NCBI GenBank assembly: GCA_036504975.1
Contig: DASXUF010000170.1
Location: forward strand, 1 to 54,406
Direction: 5' to 3'
Source: Candidatus Binatia bacterium
GTDB lineage: Bacteria; Desulfobacterota; Binatia; UBA9968
DNA length: 54,406 bases
Below, one piece after another: positions 24,056 to 31,906 of this stretch. The translations under genes were made by a program, and so were the position numbers. The number at the start of each line of letters is the position of its first letter. Position 1 is the first letter of the stretch. The notes under the pieces are model-generated. The model did not search any database, was not told where the DNA came from, and was given only the letters and a program-made list of their open reading frames with translations.

Positions 24056-24919
24056 TTAAGAACTTTTCCGCGCCGCTCGCTTCGCCGCCAATAGGCTCCG
24101 CGCGCGGTTCGCGACCGCGGCGATGAGATGCCCCATCTTTGGATGCTCGGGCTCGATGTCGGCCGTGAGCCCGAAGTGTCGCAGCGCTTCGCTGCACACC
24201 GGCCCGATCGAAGCGATCACGACCTGCGGTAGAGCGCTGCGGAGTCCGCGATCCAGCCCGTCATCGGCGGCGATCTTGAAGAGATGATCGACTTGGGTCG
24301 CGTTGGTGAAGAGCGCGACATCCGCGCGGCCCGCGGTGATCTCGCGCGCGGCCGATCGCAAGGGGCCCGTGTCTTCGGGCAGCGCCCAGCGATAGACCGG
24401 GACGGAAAAGACTTCGGCGCCGAGCGCTTTGATCCCACCCAGCAACTCAGGCCGGGTGATGCCGTACTCCTGCACGGCGACTCGCTTGCCTTTCAAGTCT
24501 CCTATTTTAGCCAGCGCCGTTAAAATCTCTCTCCAGGTGTTGGGCTCGGGCACCGCGATTTGAGGATTGAGACCGATCTCCTTCAACGCCGCAACCGGCT
24601 TTGGGCCGCGGGCGACAAGCACTGCGCCGCCGAGAGACTTTGCCAGCTCGTCGCGGGAATAAACGGAAGAAACGGCTTCGATCAAGGTGCGCGCGCCGAC
24701 GCCGGTGAGAAAGATCACGAGATCGACCTTTCCGGCCTGAAGGTCGCGCATGAACTCCAGCGCGGCCGTATTCTGTTCCAAGGGAAGCTCGCGCATCGAA
24801 GGCGCCACGATCGGCTCGCCGCCGTAGTTGCGGATCAGCGCCGCCATCTCGCGGCATCTGCGGCTCTCGAAAGAAACGACCTTCAGCCCTTCAAGGCCGG
24901 CTTGTGAGTTGGTCTGCAT
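24056..24919 (-). CDS. hemD: Uroporphyrinogen-III synthase
   Basis: This 287-aa enzyme closes and flips ring D of hydroxymethylbilane to give uroporphyrinogen III. Family features: the FESRR start (KVVSFESRRCREMAALIRNYG), DLVIFLTGVGARTLIEA (about 60-76), VAVQEYG, VYRWALPEDTGPL, ADVALFTNATQVDHLF and VIASIGPVCSEALRHFG. Sequence conservation in HemD is always low, but this pattern is specific. It overlaps cobA by 29 bp in the siroheme operon. Confidence 0.93.
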   Translation of the reverse strand: MQTNSQAGLEGLKVVSFESRRCREMAALIRNYGGEPIVAPSMRELPLEQNTAALEFMRDLQAGKVDLVIFLTGVGARTLIEAVSSVYSRDELAKSLGGAVLVARGPKPVAALKEIGLNPQIAVPEPNTWREILTALAKIGDLKGKRVAVQEYGITRPELLGGIKALGAEVFSVPVYRWALPEDTGPLRSAAREITAGRADVALFTNATQVDHLFKIAADDGLDRGLRSALPQVVIASIGPVCSEALRHFGLTADIEPEHPKMGHLIAAVANRARSLLAAKRAARKSS

Positions 24920-25706
24920 CTTGGAGGGATTTTGCGGCCCGCGCGGCGCCCGTGTGCGGGAAAAACCATTGGAGCCGGTTCCTCAGCTCCACGACGTTTC
25001 CCACGACGATCACCACCGGAGGACCGAGGCGCCCGGCTTTCTCGACGATATCGGAAAGCGCGCCCTCGACGACCTGCTGCTTCCCGGTCGTGCCCCAGCG
25101 AATCGCCGCCGCGGGCGTATCGGCCGAGCGGCCGTGGGCGACAAGCTCGGAAACTATATGCGGCAGGTTTTTGAGACCCATCAATATCACCAGCGTATCG
25201 ACCACGGTCGCCAATCCCGCCCAGTCTATTTTCGCGCCGTCCTTGCAGGCGCCCTTAGACGCTTCGTGGCCGGTGATGACCGCGAACGAAGACGAAAGCT
25301 CGCGATGCGTCAACGGTATGCCCGCGTAGGCCGGAACCGCTATCGCCGAGCTCACGCCGGGCACGACCTCGAAGGGAATGCCCGCGGCCGCGAGCGCCTC
25401 GGCCTCTTCTCCGCCGCGGCCGAATACGAACGGGTCGCCGCCCTTGAGCCGAACCACCCGGAGCCCGCGGCGCGCGTGCGCGATCATGAGATCGTTGATC
25501 TCCGCTTGCGGCAGGCTGTGAAATCCCGTTTCCTTGCCGGCGAAAATTCTCAGCGTAGCGGCGCGCGCCTCTTCCAGCAGCGCCGGATTTACCAGGCGAT
25601 CGTAAATGATCACATCGGCGCCGCGCAGCAGGTCGAGGCCGCGCACCGTGAGCAGCCCCGGATCTCCCGGACCGGCGCCGACGAGATATACTTTTTCAAG
25701 CTCCAT
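24891..25706 (-). CDS. cobA: Uroporphyrinogen-III C-methyltransferase (SUMT)
   Basis: This 271-aa enzyme transfers two methyl groups from SAM to uroporphyrinogen III to give precorrin-2. Motifs: YLVGAGPGDPGLLTVRG (about 7-23), IYDRLV, RLKGGDPFVFGRGGEEAEAL (about 90-109), GIPLTHRELSSSFAVITGH and LVILMGLKNL. Its ATG is 2 bp from the stop of the Met8-like gene. These two genes perform what fused CysG does in enterobacteria, and the product feeds the sulfite reductase cofactor. Confidence 0.97.
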   Translation of the reverse strand: MELEKVYLVGAGPGDPGLLTVRGLDLLRGADVIIYDRLVNPALLEEARAATLRIFAGKETGFHSLPQAEINDLMIAHARRGLRVVRLKGGDPFVFGRGGEEAEALAAAGIPFEVVPGVSSAIAVPAYAGIPLTHRELSSSFAVITGHEASKGACKDGAKIDWAGLATVVDTLVILMGLKNLPHIVSELVAHGRSADTPAAAIRWGTTGKQQVVEGALSDIVEKAGRLGPPVVIVVGNVVELRNRLQWFFPHTGAARAAKSLQDADQLTSRP

Positions 25707-25708
25707 GA

Positions 25709-26332
25709 CTAAGCGCTCACCTGTTCGCGGAGATAACGTTTCGCGCCTTCGATGTCTCTTGCCTGAACCAGGCTGCGCAAGCTGCCGTTCAACGCCCGGC
25801 ACCAAATTTCCGGCGGCGCGCTTATTCCCCGCTCGCGGAGCTCGCGCCGCACCTCTGCGACGATCTCGGAAAGGATCGCGTAATCTTCGGTGAAGTACCG
25901 CTCCAGCTCTTCCCTGACGGCGCGCGCGAGGGCCGGACTGGAGCCGCCGGTCGCCACCGCCACCACCAGTTCGCCGCGCCTGAGCACCGAGGGAAGAATA
26001 AAATCGCACTGCGCCGGATCGTCGACAACGTTTACCCAGACCCCGCGCTCCTCTCCTTCCCGCTTGACCGCGGCGTTCACGGCGGCATCGTCCGCGGCGG
26101 CGAACGCCAGTTGAAACGGCGCCAGGTCGCCGTGGTGGTAGACTCTTGCTTTGTGACAAATTTTTTGGACCCCGGACCAGGCGTGAAGCCGGTCGGTTAC
26201 GGTAGGACTGACGAGCGTCACCTCGGCGCCGGACTCGAGCAGTTTTTCTACCTTGCGCTCGGCCACGGGCCCGCCGCCGACCACGATACAAGGCCGCCCT
26301 TGGAGATCCAGGAAGATCGGATAATATCCCAT
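25709..26332 (-). CDS. Precorrin-2 dehydrogenase/sirohydrochlorin ferrochelatase (Met8/CysG-N)
   Basis: This 207-aa protein has an NAD-binding Rossmann motif CIVVGGGPVAERKVEKLLESG (from about 17; Gly-rich loop VGGGPVA). It also has FAFAAADDAAVNAA-type text, VNVVDDPAQCDFILPSVLRRG (starting near 96) and ATGGSSPALARAVREELE. It oxidises precorrin-2 and usually also inserts iron to make siroheme. The start ATG (MGYYPIF) has GAGG seven bases upstream. It is the first gene of the Met8-cobA-hemD group, next to the sulfate transporter. Confidence 0.93.
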   Translation of the reverse strand: MGYYPIFLDLQGRPCIVVGGGPVAERKVEKLLESGAEVTLVSPTVTDRLHAWSGVQKICHKARVYHHGDLAPFQLAFAAADDAAVNAAVKREGEERGVWVNVVDDPAQCDFILPSVLRRGELVVAVATGGSSPALARAVREELERYFTEDYAILSEIVAEVRRELRERGISAPPEIWCRALNGSLRSLVQARDIEGAKRYLREQVSA

Positions 26333-26403
26333 CGCCAATCCTCAGATTAAGTCAATCGCGGGGCCAAGTCCAGAGACCAGCCAGGCAGGGCGCTTTGCCG
26401 GGC

Positions 26404-27465
26404 TCAACCGTGCTTTAAAAAGACGCGCAGGTTTCGCGGCCGTACGAATACGCGCTCGCCCTCGCGCAATTCCAATTCCTCGTAGCGCTCCCGCGTCAGC
26501 TCGGCCTCGATCACCTCGTCGCTGTCCACGCGGTCCAGCTCCAGGCGCACCAGCGATCCCACGCCGCGCACGTCGCGGACGATCGCCTCGATCACCGCGC
26601 CTTCGCGCACCCGGTCGAGCTCGATGTCGTGCGGCCGGACGTACGCGACCGCGGGCGCGTCATGCGCGCCGTCGTGCTCCGGAACTTCGATCTCGATGTC
26701 GCCGATCTGAACGCGGCCGGCGTGCACGCGGCTATGGAAGAGATTCACGTTGCCGAGAAAGTGATAGACGAAGGGAGTCGCCGGATGGTTATACACCTCT
26801 TCCGGCGTGCCGATCTGTTCGAGCTGGCCCGCGTTCATGACCACGACGCGGTCGGCCACTTCGAGCGCTTCTTCCTGGTCGTGCGTGACAAAGACGCTGG
26901 TGATGTGTATCTCGTCGTGCAGCCGCCTGAGCCAACGCCTGAGCTCCTGCCGGACCCGCGCATCGAGAGAGCCGAACGGCTCGTCGAGAAGGAGAATCTG
27001 CGGCTCGACCGCCAGTGCGCGCGCCAGGGCGACGCGCTGGCGCTGGCCGCCGGAAAGCTGCGAGGGAAGGTGGTCCGCGAGCCAATCGAGCTGCACCAGC
27101 TTGAGAAGCTCATGGACCTTCTTGCCGATCGTGCTCCCGTCGGGGCGGCGGTCGCGCGGCCTCACGCGCAATCCGAAAGCGATATTCTCGAAGACCGTCA
27201 TGTGACGGAAGAGCGCGTAGTGCTGGAAGACAAAGCCCACATGGCGGTCGCGCGCGCTCCTCGTCGTTGCGTCCTCGCCGTGAAACAGGATCGTGCCGCT
27301 GTCCGGGAATTCCAGACCGGCGATGATCCGGAGCAGCGTCGTTTTGCCGGAGCCGGACGGCCCGAGCAGCGCGACCAGCTCGCCCGACGGCACGTCCAGA
27401 GTGATATTTTTGAGGGCGGCGAAGGCGCCGAAGGCCTTGGTGACGTTCCGTACTTCGATACCCAT
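26404..27465 (-). CDS. cysA: Sulfate/thiosulfate ABC transporter ATP-binding protein
   Basis: This 353-aa protein shows Walker [15 protein letters not shown] (about 34-47), Q-loop [20 protein letters not shown], signature [15 protein letters not shown] (about 135-149), Walker [14 protein letters not shown] and the H-loop [17 protein letters not shown]-terminal TOBE-like region contains [13 protein letters not shown]. The start MGIEVRN follows AGGAG. It powers sulfate import together with CysW, CysT and the binding protein encoded directly upstream. Confidence 0.97.
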   Translation of the reverse strand: MGIEVRNVTKAFGAFAALKNITLDVPSGELVALLGPSGSGKTTLLRIIAGLEFPDSGTILFHGEDATTRSARDRHVGFVFQHYALFRHMTVFENIAFGLRVRPRDRRPDGSTIGKKVHELLKLVQLDWLADHLPSQLSGGQRQRVALARALAVEPQILLLDEPFGSLDARVRQELRRWLRRLHDEIHITSVFVTHDQEEALEVADRVVVMNAGQLEQIGTPEEVYNHPATPFVYHFLGNVNLFHSRVHAGRVQIGDIEIEVPEHDGAHDAPAVAYVRPHDIELDRVREGAVIEAIVRDVRGVGSLVRLELDRVDSDEVIEAELTRERYEELELREGERVFVRPRNLRVFLKHG

Positions 27466-27473
27466 GTCGTCTC

Positions 27474-28367
27474 CTATTTTACCGGCGTTCTGCCGCCGCT
27501 GGCAAACTGGCGTCCCGCCTTCCATTCGACAAAGCTCTTGGCAGCGAGCGTGATGAGGGCCAGCAGCGCCAGCAGCGACGCCACCGCGAAAGCCGCGACA
27601 TATTGGTACTCGTTATAGAGGATCTCTACGTGGAGCGGCATAGTGTTGGTGAATCCACGGATGTGGCCAGAGACGACCGATACCGCGCCGAACTCGCCCA
27701 TCGCGCGCGCATTGCAGAGAATCACGCCGTACAACAGGCCCCACTTGACGTTGGGTAGCGTGACCCGAAAGAACGTCTGCCAACCGCCGGCGCCGAGCGT
27801 CACCGCGGCCTCCTCTTCTTCGCTGCCCTGCGCCTGCATGAGAGGAATCAGCTCTCTCGCGACGAATGGAAAAGTCACGAAGATCGTTGTAAGCGCAATG
27901 CCCGGCACAGCGAAGATGATCTTAATCCCGTGCTCGGCGAGCCACGGCCCGAGCAACCCCTGCATGCCGAACAGCAGCACGTAAATTAGTCCTGAGACCA
28001 CCGCTGAAACCGAGAACGGCAAGTCGATCAGAGTCAGCAAAACATTCTTGCCGACAAAATCGAACTTGGCAATGAGCCACGACGCGGCGAGCCCGAACAT
28101 CAGATTCATCGGCACGGCGATCGCCGCGATCAACAGAGTCAGGCGAATGGCGGCGAGCGCATCGGGTTCGCCGAACGACGCGAAGTATGCTGCGATACCC
28201 TTGCTCAATGCTTGAGCGAACACCACCACCAGCGGCACGAACAGAAAAAGAGCTAGGAAAATCAGCGCGGCGCTGATCAGTACCCAGCGCACCACGGCCG
28301 GCTCGGTGGTCGCGCGGGTCGAAGCGAGCCGTTCACTCGGAGCTTGCCAGGTCATTTCCGTCAGCAT
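27474..28367 (-). CDS. cysW: Sulfate ABC transporter permease CysW
   Basis: This 297-aa inner-membrane protein has about six transmembrane helices and the coupling-helix EAA motif [20 protein letters not shown]. Family marks are [38 protein letters not shown] and [14 protein letters not shown]. It forms the channel with CysT. An alternative start four codons in is possible. Gaps to cysA (8 bp) and cysT (16 bp) indicate one transcript. Confidence 0.96.
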   Translation of the reverse strand: MLTEMTWQAPSERLASTRATTEPAVVRWVLISAALIFLALFLFVPLVVVFAQALSKGIAAYFASFGEPDALAAIRLTLLIAAIAVPMNLMFGLAASWLIAKFDFVGKNVLLTLIDLPFSVSAVVSGLIYVLLFGMQGLLGPWLAEHGIKIIFAVPGIALTTIFVTFPFVARELIPLMQAQGSEEEEAAVTLGAGGWQTFFRVTLPNVKWGLLYGVILCNARAMGEFGAVSVVSGHIRGFTNTMPLHVEILYNEYQYVAAFAVASLLALLALITLAAKSFVEWKAGRQFASGGRTPVK

Positions 28368-28383
28368 GAGAATGCTTTCTCCA

Positions 28384-29220
28384 TCATTGCAACGCGCTGC
28401 GACGGCCGCTCCACCACTGGAGCAGATTGATGATCAGCAACAGCGCAAATGACACCACCAGCATGACGACGGCGATCGCCGTGGCGCCGGCATAGTCGTA
28501 TTGTTCCAGCTTGGTGACGATGAGCAGCGGGGTGATTTCCGTACGCATCGGCATGTTGCCCGAGATAAAAATCACCGAGCCATACTCGCCCACCGCACGG
28601 GCGAACGCCAGGGCGAAGCCGGTCAGCAGCGCGGGCAGCACCACGGGAAGAATAACGCGCGCAAAAGTTTGCCAGCGATTGGCGCCCAGACTGGCTGCCG
28701 CTTCTTCGACTTCCTTGTCCAGGTCTTCCAGCACCGGCTGCACCGTGCGTACAACGAATGGCAGGCCGATAAAGCTAAGCGCGATCACGACTCCCATCGG
28801 TGAATAAGCCGCCTTGACACCGATAGACTCCAGCGGCGCCCCCAGCCATCCGCGGCTGGAATAGACGGTTGTCAAAGCTATCCCGGCCACGGCGGTCGGA
28901 AGCGCGAAGGGAAGGTCCACCAATGCGTCGATGATTCGTTTGCCCGGAAAGCGGTATCGCACGAGCACCCACGCCACCAACAACCCGAAAAATGCATTGA
29001 TGGTCGCGCCGATCAGCGACGCGCCAAAGGTCAGCCGGTAAGAGGCCATCACGCGCGGGTCCGTAACTATGCTCCAGAACCGCTCCCAGCCCAGTGGGAT
29101 CGTCTTGAAAAAAGCTGCCGACAATGGAATTAACACGATCAAGCTCAGGTAAAGCAGCGTGAAGCCCATCGCCAGACCGAATCCCGGCAAGATGCTGCGC
29201 CGCTTCAAAACTATAGCCAT
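28384..29220 (-). CDS. cysT: Sulfate ABC transporter permease CysT (CysU)
   Basis: This 278-aa inner-membrane protein has about six transmembrane helices. The EAA loop is [20 protein letters not shown]. It also has [19 protein letters not shown], the specific [20 protein letters not shown] start region, and [16 protein letters not shown]. It pairs with CysW in the sulfate channel. The gene follows the binding-protein gene by 15 bp. Confidence 0.96.
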   Translation of the reverse strand: MAIVLKRRSILPGFGLAMGFTLLYLSLIVLIPLSAAFFKTIPLGWERFWSIVTDPRVMASYRLTFGASLIGATINAFFGLLVAWVLVRYRFPGKRIIDALVDLPFALPTAVAGIALTTVYSSRGWLGAPLESIGVKAAYSPMGVVIALSFIGLPFVVRTVQPVLEDLDKEVEEAAASLGANRWQTFARVILPVVLPALLTGFALAFARAVGEYGSVIFISGNMPMRTEITPLLIVTKLEQYDYAGATAIAVVMLVVSFALLLIINLLQWWSGRRSALQ

Positions 29221-29235
29221 CGAGAGTTCCGTTTG

Positions 29236-30258
29236 TTACTTCCGGCCCGGTTGATAGATCTGATCGAAGATGCCGCCGTCGGCGAAATGAATTTTCTGCG
29301 CCTTTTGCCAGCCGCCAAAAAGTTGGTCGATGGTAAAGAGCTTCACATTGGGAAACGTGGAGGCATGTTTCTTCGCTGCCTCCTCGAGCCTGGGCCGATA
29401 GTAATGCTTGGCCGCTATTTCCTGACCTTCGGGTGTATAGAGATATTCCAGATATGCCTGGGCTACGGCGCGGGTTTTCTTCTTGTCCACGACCTTATCC
29501 ACAATCGAGACCGGCGGCTCGGCCAGTATGCTAACGGACGGCACTACGATCTCGACTTTGTCCGGCCCTAACTCCTTCACCGCCAAGAAGGCCTCGTTCT
29601 CCCATGCGAGCAATACGTCGCCGACGCCGCGCTCTACGAATGTTGTCGTGGAACCACGAGCGCCGGAATCGAGGACGGGAACTCTTTGAAAAAGCCCGGT
29701 GATGAACTGTCGCCCTTTTTGATCGTTTCCACCGGCCTTGTTCTGTTCGTAGCCCCAGGCGGCCAAATAGTTCCAACGTGCGCCGCCGGAAGTCTTTGGA
29801 TTCGGCGTGATCACCGATACTCCCGGCTTGAGAAGATCCTCCCAGTTCTTGATGCTCTTGGGGTTGCCTTTGCGCACCAGAAACACGATCGTTGAAGTAT
29901 ATGGCGCGCTGTTGTGCGGCAGGCGCTTTTGCCAGTCTTGAGGGATCAGCTTTGCCTTTTCGTGCAGCACGTCGATATCGTAAGCCAGCGCAAGAGTCAC
30001 GACGTCGGCTTCCAAGCCGTCGATGACGGCGCGGGCCTGGCTGCCGGACCCGCCGTGCGATTGCCTGACCTTGACGACTTCCCCGGCCTTTGCCTTCCAG
30101 TGTTTCGCAAATGACGCGTTGAGCTCTTGATAGAGCTCGCGCGTCGGATCGTAGGAAACGTTCAAAAGGGTTACATCGGGCCGGGCAACGCCGGGCAGCG
30201 CGCCCCCGAGAGCCAAAACCAGAGATGCTAATACAGTGGTAACTTTGGTTCGAAGCAT
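29236..30258 (-). CDS. sbp: Periplasmic sulfate-binding protein
   Basis: This 340-aa protein has a signal peptide (about 1-25, ending near GVARP). The sulfate-binding family motifs are [17 protein letters not shown] (about 31-47), [20 protein letters not shown] (about 65-84), [31 protein letters not shown] (about 144-162) and [13 protein letters not shown]. It scavenges sulfate (or thiosulfate) for CysTWA. An AGGGGAG site lies 6 bases before the ATG. The 296-bp leader upstream carries several hairpins and may be regulatory. Confidence 0.96.
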   Translation of the reverse strand: MLRTKVTTVLASLVLALGGALPGVARPDVTLLNVSYDPTRELYQELNASFAKHWKAKAGEVVKVRQSHGGSGSQARAVIDGLEADVVTLALAYDIDVLHEKAKLIPQDWQKRLPHNSAPYTSTIVFLVRKGNPKSIKNWEDLLKPGVSVITPNPKTSGGARWNYLAAWGYEQNKAGGNDQKGRQFITGLFQRVPVLDSGARGSTTTFVERGVGDVLLAWENEAFLAVKELGPDKVEIVVPSVSILAEPPVSIVDKVVDKKKTRAVAQAYLEYLYTPEGQEIAAKHYYRPRLEEAAKKHASTFPNVKLFTIDQLFGGWQKAQKIHFADGGIFDQIYQPGRK

Positions 30259-30554
30259 TTTATTCTCCCCTTAAATGACGAAACAGATCGAAATTAATCC
30301 CGGCGTTTGCCGGACGCAATCCTCCCTCTTTCTGCTGTGTCGAGAGGCGGGAGGCTCAACGGCGCTACCAGGAGAGACAACAGCGCGGCGCGTAGTATCG
30401 CTTCGCAAAAGAGGAAAGTCGCGGGTGATCGACAGGCGAGAATCGGCTCATTGGAATGACCGCCGGACCGGCCGCCCAAATTGGGGTTCGAACTCCGCTG
30501 AACCGGCGTGTATCTGTAGCAAAACCGTTGATAATTTGTCTTCCTTCGAAAATG
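30259..30554 (-). other. Structured leader between cysH and sbp
   Basis: These 296 bp hold no convincing gene. Inverted repeats are seen at 30300-30313 (CCGGC-GTTT-GCCGG) and around 30321-30354 (CCTCCCTCT pairing imperfectly with AGAGGCGGGAGG). On the minus strand they lie within 100 bases upstream of the sbp ATG. No known riboswitch pattern was recognised, and no consensus promoter is obvious by eye. Confidence 0.4.
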
Positions 30555-31301
30555 CTATTTTCCAGACGCGGCCTCTTCAGTATGGACGTGGAGACCGCAT
30601 TCTTTCGTCTCGGGATTCTCCCACCACCATCTACCGGCGCGGATGTCCTCCCCCGGCTTGACGGCTCGAGTGCAAGGCGCGCAGCCGATGCTCGGATAGC
30701 CCTGATCGTGCAGCTTGTTGTAGGGAACATTATTCTCCCGGATATAATCCCAAACCTGCTTGCGGGTCCACTCGACCAACGGATTTATCTTGGCCATACC
30801 GCCGTGGCTCCGGTCTGTCTCTACCTTTAGGATATCGGTCCGAGTGGGCGCTTGTTCCCGACGCAAACCGGTCATCCAAGCGTGGAGATTTTTAAGCGCG
30901 CGATTAAGCGGCTCGACCTTGCGAATGTCGCAGCACAGCTTGCGGGACTCCACCGATCGATAAAAAAGATTGAGCCCCTGCTCGCGCACCATTTTCTCGA
31001 CTCGACTCGCATCGGGGAAAAACACTTCCACTTTTATGCCATACCGATCGCGCATCGCGTCCATGCAATCATAGGTCTCCTGGTTCAACCGCCCGGTGTC
31101 CAGGCTAAAAATCCGGAAGTCCGCGCCGCGCAGACGATGCATCATATCGATCAGCACCGATTCCTCCGCCTGAAATGAACAGGCGAGCGCGATGCGAGGA
31201 TGGTATGTATCCAGGGCCCACTTGAGAAGCCCTTGAGCGTCGAGCGCTTCCAGATTGTGATTCCCGTTGCCGTTGCGACTCGTTTTGTCTGCTAGCGACA
31301 T
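30555..31301 (-). CDS. cysH: Assimilatory adenylyl-sulfate (APS) reductase
   Basis: This 248-aa enzyme reduces activated sulfate to sulfite using thioredoxin or glutaredoxin. The PP-loop region is ALACSFQAEESVLIDMM (about 38-54). LDTGRLNQETYD precedes CC (123-124), and SIGCAPCTRAV gives C207/C210. These four cysteines bind the 4Fe-4S cluster that distinguishes APS from PAPS reductases. The catalytic Cys is in KECGLH (C235). It should therefore need ATP sulfurylase but not APS kinase. A GGAGGGG site precedes the ATG. It belongs to the operon with sulfite reductase. Confidence 0.95.
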   Translation of the reverse strand: MSLADKTSRNGNGNHNLEALDAQGLLKWALDTYHPRIALACSFQAEESVLIDMMHRLRGADFRIFSLDTGRLNQETYDCMDAMRDRYGIKVEVFFPDASRVEKMVREQGLNLFYRSVESRKLCCDIRKVEPLNRALKNLHAWMTGLRREQAPTRTDILKVETDRSHGGMAKINPLVEWTRKQVWDYIRENNVPYNKLHDQGYPSIGCAPCTRAVKPGEDIRAGRWWWENPETKECGLHVHTEEAASGK

Positions 31302-31317
31302 CTTCCCCTCCCGGATG

Positions 31318-31896
31318 TTAATTGACGATCCCCATATTTTTAATCAACGTTCCGACATCAAACGGATCGGCAGCCTTCATATGTAAACCAAACCTCCGCC
31401 GAGAATCCGGCTCTCTTTCGAGAGAGAAATCAGATCCCGCGTACAAAACCCGCGCCAAAGCCTCGACGTCGGGACGAATTGCAGCGAAAGTATCCTCGGT
31501 ATTCGGCGCCAGCAGGCGATCATTGACTAGGACATTCGCCTCATCACCACGAAACCGCACCCGACCTTGCAGTAACGGCTCCAACTCGATTCTGCGGCAA
31601 TATTCGAGCGCAGTCATGAACGCCGCTTGCAGCTTCTCGCGGTTGGAACCCACTGCGGGTTGCTTCCGGCTGTAAAGTAAACCCCACCGATTGTCGCTGT
31701 TATCGATGCCGACATTCGCTTCGTGAGCAACCAGCAAGATTCCGGTGCCGGCGGGAACATGACTATAGTCGGCCAGATCGTAGTATTCCCCATCCGAATC
31801 TTGTATCCAGGAATTAAAAATTTCAATGAAAGACTCCGCCTGAATCGGGCTCGGGTCTGCAATGAAGATTTTCACGTTGATTTTCTGAAGATCCAT
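31318..31896 (-). CDS. Conserved protein of unknown function between sulfite reductase and cysH
   Basis: I do not recognise this 192-aa protein. It is soluble, with no signal peptide and only one Cys. Features are a KIFIADPSPIQAESFIEIFN start, GTGILLVAHEANVGIDNSD (about 50-68), RWGLLYSRKQPAVGSNREKLQ and a C-terminal half rich in charged residues ending FDVGTLIKNMGIVN. It lies 10 bp after the sulfite reductase and 16 bp before cysH, so it is almost certainly cotranscribed with both. That implicates it in sulfite or APS reduction, regulation or assembly (inference). The lack of Cys argues against an iron-sulfur electron carrier. Confidence 0.8.
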   Translation of the reverse strand: MDLQKINVKIFIADPSPIQAESFIEIFNSWIQDSDGEYYDLADYSHVPAGTGILLVAHEANVGIDNSDNRWGLLYSRKQPAVGSNREKLQAAFMTALEYCRRIELEPLLQGRVRFRGDEANVLVNDRLLAPNTEDTFAAIRPDVEALARVLYAGSDFSLEREPDSRRRFGLHMKAADPFDVGTLIKNMGIVN

Positions 31897-31906
31897 GGAC
31901 GTTCTC

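Noticed and set aside
25709-26291. 466-codon minus frame suggesting a longer cobA N-terminus
   Set aside because: The extra 195 codons are out of frame with, and lie on top of, the Met8-like gene and are arginine-rich shadow; the true cobA start is at 25706.
30479-30540. Possible tRNA T-arm (GGTTCGAACTCC) in the cysH-sbp gap
   Set aside because: No acceptor, D-arm or anticodon stem can be built around it.
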